Shown here: positions 58,170-64,000 of the stretch, one piece after another | Layout: each line of letters begins with the position of its first letter | How positions within the stretch are numbered: the first letter of the stretch is position 1 | NCBI GenBank assembly: GCA_003513495.1 | Contig: DOPM01000022.1 | Span: 1 to 64,000, forward strand | DNA length: 64,000 nt | Direction of reading: 5' to 3' | Source: Desulfosporosinus sp. | GTDB lineage: Bacteria; Bacillota; Desulfitobacteriia; Desulfitobacteriales; Desulfitobacteriaceae | The notes under the pieces: model-generated | Database searches by the model: none | What the model was told of the DNA's origin: nothing | The model's input: the letters and a program-made list of their open reading frames with translations, nothing else | Position numbers and translations under genes: made by a program

Positions 58170-59516
58170 ATGCTGATTGACCATAATTATATTGCCGGCA
58201 GAACACTTAAAGAATGGAAGTTAAAACATCCTTTAATCGATGATCTGATTTCTGCCCAGGAAGTCTTCTGGATAAATCCAGAGTATAAAACGTCAAATAA
58301 CCCTATTCCCATTGAGGAGAAAGAGATCCACGAAGCAGAGACAAGACTCATCCGCTTTGCCCCATATATCGCCCAAGCCTTCCCGGAAACTCAGCACACC
58401 GGAGGACTTATAGAATCCCCCCTAATGCCTATTCAGAACATGCAAGGATACATAAGTAAACGCTTCAACATTGAAATCCCTGGTCATCTATGGCTCAAGT
58501 GCGATAGTCATCTCCCGATTTCTGGTTCAATCAAAGCACGTGGCGGGATCTATGAAGTCCTCAAGCATGCAGAAACGTTAGCACTGACTCATGGTTTGCT
58601 CAAACTCGAAGATGATTACGCCATCTTAAATTCCCCAAAGTATAGAGAATTCTTCTCCCACTACTCCCTCGCAGTTGGATCGACTGGGAACCTTGGCCTT
58701 AGTATCGGCGTGATTGGAGCGAAACTCGGCTTTAGGGTCACTGTTCACATGTCTGCCGATGCAAAGGCCTGGAAAAAAGAACTTCTTCGCTCCAAAGGTG
58801 TCCAAGTTTTTGAATACACCTCAGATTATAGTAAAGCAGTCGAAGAGGGGAGAAGGCAAGCTGAGAACGACCCGCGCTGCCATTTTGTCGATGACGAGAA
58901 CTCCCGTGATTTATTCCTTGGTTATGCCGTGGCAGCATATCGATTAAAAGAGCAGTTGGACAAGTTAAAGATTGCTGTAGATTCTGATCACCCGCTCTTT
59001 GTCTATCTGCCCTGCGGAGTGGGAGGTGGACCTGGGGGAGTAACCTATGGCTTAAAGCAAGTCTTCAAAGAAAATGTCCATTGCTTCTTTGCAGAGCCAA
59101 CTCACTCCCCCTGTATGCTCTTGGGTCTAGCGACGGGTCTTCATGATCAAATATCCGTTCAGGATATCGGTCTGGATAACAGGACAGAAGCAGATGGTTT
59201 AGCCGTTGGCAGGGCCTCTCGTTTTGTAGGAAAAATGATCGAAACCTTACTCAGTGGAGCCTACACCATTAAAGACGAGGAACTTTTCATCTTGCTTCAG
59301 GCCTTGAACAAAACAGAGAACCTTCAGCTCGAGCCTTCAGCACTTGCTGGAATGCCTGGGCCGGCAAGAGTCTCAAAAACTCAATCGGGAAGGGAGTACC
59401 TAAAGCAGTTTGATCTCGAGAAAAAAATGTCTAAAGCCAACCATATTGTCTGGGCAACCGGGGGCAGTTTAGTTCCGAAAGAAATTATGAATCAATATCT
59501 AAATCGAAGAGATTAG
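58170..59516 (+). CDS. dsdA: D-serine ammonia-lyase (D-serine dehydratase)
   Basis: A 448-residue PLP enzyme of fold type II that deaminates D-serine to pyruvate and ammonia. The PLP Lys lies in ISGSIKARGGIYEVLKHAET; the phosphate-binding glycine loop is PCGVGGGPGGVTYGLKQV, and the VGSTGNLGLSIGVIGAKLGF segment is diagnostic of DsdA. The ATG at 58170 is preferred because TAAGGGAG is well spaced; an ATG nine bases upstream lacks spacing. No dsdX or dsdC neighbour is present. It could handle D-serine from peptidoglycan or germinant metabolism. Confidence 0.95.
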   Translation: MLIDHNYIAGRTLKEWKLKHPLIDDLISAQEVFWINPEYKTSNNPIPIEEKEIHEAETRLIRFAPYIAQAFPETQHTGGLIESPLMPIQNMQGYISKRFNIEIPGHLWLKCDSHLPISGSIKARGGIYEVLKHAETLALTHGLLKLEDDYAILNSPKYREFFSHYSLAVGSTGNLGLSIGVIGAKLGFRVTVHMSADAKAWKKELLRSKGVQVFEYTSDYSKAVEEGRRQAENDPRCHFVDDENSRDLFLGYAVAAYRLKEQLDKLKIAVDSDHPLFVYLPCGVGGGPGGVTYGLKQVFKENVHCFFAEPTHSPCMLLGLATGLHDQISVQDIGLDNRTEADGLAVGRASRFVGKMIETLLSGAYTIKDEELFILLQALNKTENLQLEPSALAGMPGPARVSKTQSGREYLKQFDLEKKMSKANHIVWATGGSLVPKEIMNQYLNRRD

Positions 59517-59671
59517 GTACCCGGTAATCCATCCCCCTTTTGATCCTAGTTTAACTTCATATAGTAAACAACCTTGGTTTAAATCGAGAGAAAATGGATA
59601 CACATATGTAGAATAGAGGGAAATCTTAAGTACGAATGGTTATAGAACGCTTAGAATAGGGAGTGTTTCCA

Positions 59672-60103
59672 ATGTCATTAGGTCACGCTAAAAGAACGGC
59701 AAATAAAGAAAACCGACGAGAACTTAGGGACAAACTAGACCCTGAAGACGAAGTTTTAAAAGACCGAAAACTAATACGAGAAGAAGTTACGCGTCGACTT
59801 GTCTCTGGATTAAAAGCAAAAAACCTACAGTATGACGATCTATTTAATGAAGAGAAGGCGAGGCAAAGTAAGGACTTTGATATTTTAGGTCTTCTTTATC
59901 ATAGAATGTTTTTCTATAGGTTAAATGAAAAACTCGCGGGATTAGTATGTGATCATACCTTCCGTTTGAGCCAACAGATCCTTACACAAATGCAGTTCAA
60001 CCGAGGAAAGATTAACGAAATTTTAGAAGTTTTCAAAAGGAATGGTGGGCATTGTGATTGTGAGGTTATTTATTATGTAGAGAGTCAGTTGATTGGTAAA
60101 TAA
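59672..60103 (+). CDS. DUF2695-like protein
   Basis: A soluble 143-residue protein. The N-terminal half is charged (RRELRDKLDPEDEVLKDRKL) and helical. The C-terminal segment RNGGHCDCEVIYYVESQLIG matches the DUF2695-like NGGHCDCE signature, with two Cys and a His that may bind metal. AGGGAG lies 9 bases before the ATG at 59672; a GTG nine bases upstream is also in frame. It is separated from dsdA by about 155 bases. Function unknown. Confidence 0.75.
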   Translation: MSLGHAKRTANKENRRELRDKLDPEDEVLKDRKLIREEVTRRLVSGLKAKNLQYDDLFNEEKARQSKDFDILGLLYHRMFFYRLNEKLAGLVCDHTFRLSQQILTQMQFNRGKINEILEVFKRNGGHCDCEVIYYVESQLIGK

Positions 60104-60160
60104 GTAAATCGAGTAAGACTATCAACACTAGTTCTATGGTGGGGGAACTTAGTTAATTGT

Positions 60161-60195
60161 GAAAAGAGACCAAGTCATGTGCTTGATCTCTTTTC
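60161..60195. terminator. Bidirectional terminator between convergent genes
   Basis: GAAAAGAGACCAAG at 60161-60174 and CTTGATCTCTTTTC at 60182-60195 form a 14-bp stem with one wobble and a 7-base loop, between the DUF2695 gene and the sigma factor gene. Confidence 0.75.
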
Positions 60196-60227
60196 TTATG
60201 AAGTTTTTCCCAACTGGTTCATTTAGG

Positions 60228-60986
60228 TTAAGATTCATTGTGATGGTATAATTCGCCTAGTGTCCTCTTTAGTATTTGAATTGCTTTTTTCTCTATTCTA
60301 GAGACGTAGGACCGTGATATTTTAAGCTTATCAGCGATTTCTTGTTGTGAATGTTTCGTGCTGTTTTTTAAGCCATATCTCATAAATAGTACTTGTCGTT
60401 CTAGAATTGGAAGTCTATCTACATCCTCAAGTAAAATGCGCTGCTCCTCAGCGTCTACTATTTGATCGTCGATTTTTTTTTCATTGGGTGGTTCATAAGT
60501 GTCAATAATACATAAATCACTACCATCACTGTCTTGAGCGATAGAGTCATAGATAAATGCTTCACCCTGTCGTTTATTTGAATCGCGAAAATACATGTTG
60601 ATATCGTTTCTTATACATATTATGGCATAGGTGCTTAGCTTCGCTCCTTTATCGAGTTTGAAGGTGTTGATTGCCTTGATTAAAGCAATTATGCCTATTG
60701 AAAAAAGATCTTCTTTTATTTGTGGATCAAATTCGTAACGTTTTAGTACATAAGCGACTAGCCGAAAATTGTGCTCAATTACTTTATTTCGGGCATGTTC
60801 AAAAGCAATAGTTTCTTCGATTGAATTTGGACTAGTGTTAGTCTGGTTTAGAATTTGAAGGTAATGCAATTCATCTTCCTTACTTAGAGGGCGCAGAAAA
60901 GAATTCGTGTTAATATAGGATACAAACAGGGTAAAACCCGTAAGGACTGAGAGGGCTATACTGGTAAGGAAAGCCTGAATCAGCAT
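60228..60986 (-). CDS. SigK-like sigma-70-family factor (late mother-cell type)
   Basis: A 252-residue sigma factor with a SigK-like hydrophobic pro-region (ALSVLTGFTLFVSYINTNSF), then region 2 (IEHNFRLVAYVLKRYEFDPQ ... ISTYAIICIRNDINMYFRDS-like) and region 4 (QEIADKLKISRSYVSRIEKK). The pro-region suggests membrane tethering and processing like pro-SigK. It is longer than Bacillus SigK by about 15 residues, mainly an insert between the pro-region and region 2 (LNQTNTSPNSIEETIAF). The gene is not split by a skin element. It may be the main SigK or a diverged paralog. AGGAG precedes the ATG. Confidence 0.88.
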   Translation of the reverse strand: MLIQAFLTSIALSVLTGFTLFVSYINTNSFLRPLSKEDELHYLQILNQTNTSPNSIEETIAFEHARNKVIEHNFRLVAYVLKRYEFDPQIKEDLFSIGIIALIKAINTFKLDKGAKLSTYAIICIRNDINMYFRDSNKRQGEAFIYDSIAQDSDGSDLCIIDTYEPPNEKKIDDQIVDAEEQRILLEDVDRLPILERQVLFMRYGLKNSTKHSQQEIADKLKISRSYVSRIEKKAIQILKRTLGELYHHNES

Positions 60987-61186
60987 CTTTCAACACTCCT
61001 TTCACACATTGTTTCAAACTATGCGAAAGTCGCGTTTTGGTGTTTGTCCAGCTATTTAATTCTAATTTTTACTTTCTAAGTCTATGGCATGGTATATGAA
61101 ATTGATTCAGAATAATAACTTGAGATACTTTACGAAAAATTTGGGATCATAGAAGGCTCATGCAGAGAAAGTAGGAGTAGTCATAA

Positions 61187-61909
61187 ATGAAGCAACTGAC
61201 TATTGGAGATTGTACGATTCCGTGTGAGGTACGACGGAGCGCACGTTATAGAAGGATTACGCTGACTGTTCTTGAAGATCGCCTTCGTATATCCGCGCCT
61301 AAAAATCTATTAGCCAAGCAGCTAAAAGAATTATTACTCTCAAAACAAGAGTGGATCATAAAAGCATGGCAAAAGAATCAAAATATGCTAAAACCCCCAA
61401 TGGAATTTCACGATGGGCAGCAATTTCTGTATCTGGGGAATAGTTTAGAGTTGAAAATTCGAAGACATTCGCGCAAGATGCTGAGGGTTTCTTTAGAAGG
61501 CCAGGTGCTGGAGGTTTACGTACCTGAGGATTTACCAGAGCAAGCATGCCCGTCAAATATTCAGGCGGTGCTCTTATCCTGGTATAAAGTCCAAGCACGC
61601 AAGATACTTCAGGAAAAGCTAGACACGCTGGCTAAACGAATGCAAGTTAACTTTCAGACCTTCAGATTGAAGGAACAAAAGACCCGCTGGGGAAGCTGTT
61701 CAAGTAAGGGAAACATTAATTTAAACTGGCGAATTGTTATGGCTCCTGATCAAGCAATCGATTACATCATTATTCATGAATTATCTCACTTGACTCATCT
61801 TAATCATTCGGAGCAGTTCTGGCAGAGGGTGGTTGAGTTTATGCCCGAGTACGGATACTGGAAAAAGTGGTTTAAGGAGCATGGGCATGAATTAACACTG
61901 GTTCTCTAA
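61187..61909 (+). CDS. YgjP-type M48/DUF45 metallopeptidase
   Basis: A 240-residue protein with the gluzincin-like motif VIIHELSHLTHLNHSEQFW (His, Glu, His, then downstream His), and RWGSCSSKGNINLNWRIVMA, the usual DUF45/YgjP signature. It is soluble, without a signal peptide. Relatives are annotated as M48-family peptidases or UTP pyrophosphatases. GTAGGAG precedes the ATG. It is divergent from the sigma factor gene across a 200-base gap with no other feature seen. Confidence 0.92.
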   Translation: MKQLTIGDCTIPCEVRRSARYRRITLTVLEDRLRISAPKNLLAKQLKELLLSKQEWIIKAWQKNQNMLKPPMEFHDGQQFLYLGNSLELKIRRHSRKMLRVSLEGQVLEVYVPEDLPEQACPSNIQAVLLSWYKVQARKILQEKLDTLAKRMQVNFQTFRLKEQKTRWGSCSSKGNINLNWRIVMAPDQAIDYIIIHELSHLTHLNHSEQFWQRVVEFMPEYGYWKKWFKEHGHELTLVL

Positions 61910-62089
61910 GAGAAGATTCAAAACTACCTAAAATACCTTGTTTATGACAAGGTACTGTCAACCTGTGTTGAAACGACAATAAACTAAGTAACGTAATCGG
62001 AAAGCTACTTATCGATATGTGGAAGCTAAAAAAGATGTAAACCCCATTAATATAAGGGCTCACACCTTCTACCTTAAAGAAATGCGAAT

Positions 62090-62491
62090 TTAATATCTTC
62101 CTCGTCTGCAATCTCTAATTATATTAAAACCTAGAGTCTTTTCTTGAATATATTTAGGATTATTTATAGGCTTCGCGTTCGTCGAATCTACCTTATTACT
62201 ATCTAAGGACCTTGAGGACATTTCTTGATCTATGATTATGGAATTAGACAAGTGCTCATTCGGTAAATCCTTTGAATTGCTTGTTGGGGAAGCTGTGGGC
62301 TTATCGTCGTTAACTAGATTAAGATATCCTCCATTTTTCAAAACAGTATATGCGAATTTGAATTCCGGAGGCAAAAAGTAGAAATTCTCAATCGTTACAG
62401 GCTTTCCTGCTCCTGGAAGGTTTTTAAGTTCTCCTCTTTCAATGGCTTCTCTAATTTTTCGTTCAGAAACAATATCAACAAACTTATCCAA
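62090..62491 (-). CDS. DUF1992 (DnaJ-homologue subfamily C member 28-like) protein
   Basis: A protein of about 133 residues. The first 60 residues carry the DUF1992 pattern IVSERKIREAIERGELKNLP, then GAGKPVTIENFYFLPPEFKF. The last 70 residues are low in structure and rich in Ser, Asn and Asp, beyond the usual domain. The start TTG at 62491 has GGGAGG 9 bases upstream; the in-frame GTG at 62512 lies upstream of the binding site. The function is unknown, although the family is widespread. Confidence 0.85.
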   Translation of the reverse strand: MDKFVDIVSERKIREAIERGELKNLPGAGKPVTIENFYFLPPEFKFAYTVLKNGGYLNLVNDDKPTASPTSNSKDLPNEHLSNSIIIDQEMSSRSLDSNKVDSTNAKPINNPKYIQEKTLGFNIIRDCRRGRY

Positions 62492-62645
62492 CCGTTTACA
62501 CCTCCCAAACACCTTTTAAATATTAGTAACATTATAAAATTAATTAATCATTAATTCTAGTAGCATATTCTTTAAGTCCAAGCGTTTTTCAAGCGTCTTT
62601 TAATATGGACTGACCTTCGCTAAAGACTGCTAAGTGAATATATAA

Positions 62646-62680
62646 AAGAAACGGTTGTGGAAAATCTACAACCGTTTCTT
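62646..62680 (-). terminator. Hairpin terminator after the CAP-domain gene
   Basis: AAGAAACGGTTGT at 62646-62658 pairs with ACAACCGTTTCTT at 62668-62680, a perfect 13-bp stem, followed on the minus strand by TTATAT. It lies about 110 bases beyond the CAP gene stop, within a 276-base gap that otherwise shows nothing. Confidence 0.7.
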
Positions 62681-62788
62681 AAGGTACTACACCCTTTAAC
62701 GCTATTATTTTAGAAGCTGTCTGATTATGCCTCCTGTCAGTAATAATGGTAATTGTACCTTTAATCGACTTGTCGATGTCAGATATTT

Positions 62789-63556
62789 TTACCGACCAAT
62801 AAACATTTGCACAAAGACCTTCCCATAAACTGTACTAGGAACAATGCCAATCCCTATATAGTTAAAGCTTGGATTCAAGATATTTTTGCGGTGTCCTTCC
62901 GATTCCATTAGAGTTTTGTGTGCTGCTTCAACGGATGAGTTTCCTGCAAGGTTTTCTCCAGCCGAATTGTAAGGGACTCCAAACTTTTTTAACATATCAA
63001 AGGGGGAACCGTAAGTAGGGGAAGTATGAGAAAAATAATTGTTTTTTGCCATATCTTCCGCTTTAATCTTTGCTACTTCCATTAACTTAGCATCTGCTTT
63101 TAAGGGCTCAACCCCTACCTTTGAGCGCTCGGCATTAATCAAATCAAGCATTTTTTGTTCTTCTACACCGATAGACGGTTGTTCAGGACTAGGCGCAGGG
63201 GCTGGGGTAGGCGTAGGAGCAGGCTGAGGTTTAGGCGCTGGGCTCGGTGGATAGTAAGGGTTCGCATAATTACCCGAAATTAATCCCACAGTGTCATTTT
63301 CTAAATGCACAACCCACCAATTACCTATTTTTCCAAGACAATCAACTATCTGACCTTTGTATAGTATCCCAACTTTAAAATTAGCGGTAGATGGTCCAGA
63401 TCTGACATTTAGAGAGCTAGCAGTAATCTTTACTTGGGCGGGTATATTTGTTCTATTAAATGGAGTTTGGGCACTTAGAGATGATACAAATACTGTGGAT
63501 GTAAGCACGATACTTATAACAACTGAACTCATAAGCCTGAAGTGCTTAGATTTCAT
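62789..63556 (-). CDS. Secreted SH3b-CAP (SCP/PR1) domain protein
   Basis: A 255-residue exported protein. The signal peptide (about 1-29, ending SLSA) is followed by a bacterial SH3 domain (about 40-100; SSLNVRSGPSTANFKVGILY) that may bind the cell wall, a Pro/Ala linker (about 104-128; PAPKPQPAPTPTPAPAPSPE) and a CAP domain (about 130-255; LDLINAERSKVGVEPLKADA, HTSPTYGSPFDMLKKF, GENLAGN, ESEGHRKNILNPSFNYIGIG). Relatives such as YkwD/SafA-linked proteins are spore or surface proteins. GAGGAGG precedes the ATG. A palindrome that may be an operator lies upstream. Confidence 0.94.
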   Translation of the reverse strand: MKSKHFRLMSSVVISIVLTSTVFVSSLSAQTPFNRTNIPAQVKITASSLNVRSGPSTANFKVGILYKGQIVDCLGKIGNWWVVHLENDTVGLISGNYANPYYPPSPAPKPQPAPTPTPAPAPSPEQPSIGVEEQKMLDLINAERSKVGVEPLKADAKLMEVAKIKAEDMAKNNYFSHTSPTYGSPFDMLKKFGVPYNSAGENLAGNSSVEAAHKTLMESEGHRKNILNPSFNYIGIGIVPSTVYGKVFVQMFIGR

Positions 63557-63594
63557 AAGTTTTACCTCCTCTTAGATTACATTCAAATATCCAT

Positions 63595-63610
63595 TAGTTT
63601 AATCAAACTA
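63595..63610. promoter_or_regulatory. 16-bp palindrome upstream of the CAP gene
   Basis: TAGTTTAATCAAACTA has 6-bp perfect arms (TAGTTT/AAACTA) around a 4-base centre, about 39 bases before the ATG. Likely an operator, but the regulator is unknown. Confidence 0.35.
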
Positions 63611-63677
63611 GGGATTTTTATCATAGTAAAATATTGGCTTTTAGACATTGGATATAAGAGGGATTTGTTTTAATAGG

Positions 63678-63717
63678 AAAAAGTAGATTCTGGCAACTGC
63701 TCTGGAATCTACTTTTT
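63678..63717 (+). terminator. Hairpin with T-run before the last gene
   Basis: AAAAAGTAGATTC at 63678-63690 pairs with GAATCTACTTTTT at 63705-63717, with a T-run. The surrounding 299-base gap holds no gene; the hairpin may stop transcripts on either strand between the CAP gene and the edge gene. Confidence 0.65.
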
Positions 63718-63855
63718 TTATAACAAGGTATGAGGGTGTCTCCTAAGTTTAAATAGAACAATTCAATTAGACGGGAATATTTACTCAGTCGTTCGTGCAG
63801 GATAAAGCAGAATCAACATTGTTTAACCTTACGAACGAATAAGGGTGATTACTGT

Positions 63856-64000
63856 ATGCGGTTATGGCATGAAAAACTTCTCTCACTTTTGCCAAGACAA
63901 CAACTTTTAGGACAGCACCGCGAATGTTGTGCATTGCGAGGGAATAGTTGGGGAAAACCCCATTCAGTTGTAAACTATGTCTTTCGCTACTCCCGAGAAC
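63856..64000 (+). CDS. TIGR02328-like / pyrimidine-dimer glycosylase-like protein, 5' part
   Basis: The first 48 residues of a gene cut by the window edge. The start MRLWHEKLLSLLPRQQLLG, then QHRECCALRGNSWGKPHSVV and NYVFRYS match, from memory, the TIGR02328 family, which is related to pyrimidine-dimer DNA glycosylases. AAGGGTGATT precedes the ATG. The remainder lies outside, so domain completeness and catalytic residues cannot be judged. Confidence 0.75.
   Translation, partial: MRLWHEKLLSLLPRQQLLGQHRECCALRGNSWGKPHSVVNYVFRYSRE

Noticed and set aside
60228..60986. A skin-type element splitting the sigK-like gene
   Set aside because: The reading frame is continuous from the pro-region to region 4, and no recombinase gene is near.
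61934..61954. Terminator after the YgjP-type gene
   Set aside because: TACCTTGT/ACAAGGTA is a short hairpin with no T-run; evidence is too weak to list it.

Overview
The window looks like chromosome of an anaerobic, spore-forming member of the Clostridia, most like Desulfosporosinus or Desulfitobacterium (Peptococcaceae sensu lato). This is judged from gene content and protein style, not from a database search. Spore genes are a tricistronic gerA-type germination operon with a sigma-G-like promoter, a Spo0E-like phosphatase, a CotA-like multicopper oxidase with a sigma-K-like promoter and a SigK-like sigma factor. Genes of an anaerobe handling oxidants and metals are a hybrid-cluster protein, a reverse rubrerythrin with a PerR-like box, a ferritin and an orphan [FeFe]-hydrogenase-like protein. 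No rRNA, tRNA, CRISPR array, intact transposase or phage was seen.

Layout. 0-4 kb: GntP-family permease; Hcp with a CRP/FNR-type site; small membrane protein. 4-8.5 kb: SRPBCC membrane protein, 66-residue protein, small membrane protein and a MalT-like LuxR regulator. 8.5-12 kb (minus): NarL-type two-component pair, then an unrecognised secreted 536-residue protein. 12-20.6 kb: CWB2/VanW surface protein, hydrogenase-like protein, Spo0E, membrane proteins, CDF transporter, SGNH hydrolase, TVP38/DedA-like protein, HD hydrolase. 20.8-25 kb (minus): germination operon. 25-28 kb (minus): cobT-cobU-cobS under a cobalamin riboswitch with terminator. 28-30 kb: chromosomal ParM-like actin with a ParR-like partner. 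30-33 kb: two tandem near-identical CNNM/CorC membrane proteins. 33-36.5 kb: asnB with a Fur-like box; DUF3006 plus a secreted MBL-fold lipoprotein. 36.5-43 kb: CBS protein, ferritin, DUF421 protein, ABC exporter, ilvE, MATE remnant. 43.3-48.7 kb: two tandem tryptophan T-box leaders and trpEGDCF. 48.8-57 kb: rubrerythrin, multicopper oxidase, SPFH protein, DUF3793 protein, a second ABC exporter, a glutamine-rich small protein. 57-64 kb: EmrE-like transporter, D-serine dehydratase, SigK-like factor, YgjP-type metallopeptidase, CAP/SH3 secreted protein, and the start of a TIGR02328-like gene at the edge.

The most striking structure is a dispersed palindromic repeat of the REP type, with arms like AAACAGGGGGACAGGT and its complement. 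About a dozen copies or fragments lie between 36.5 and 57 kb and none was seen elsewhere. They sit directly at 3' gene ends, often touching or supplying the stop codon. One copy is read through by trpF and adds about 30 residues to its C-terminus. A second repeat family (TGTCATCCTGA...GAAGGATCT) occurs three times, one copy lying between the two T-boxes. Other points of interest are the actin/adaptor pair, the tandem T-boxes with equal specifier-to-T-box spacing, a shared apparent AUA/AUC start in the two CNNM paralogs, and the glutamine-rich protein, which resembles gamma-type SASPs only in composition.
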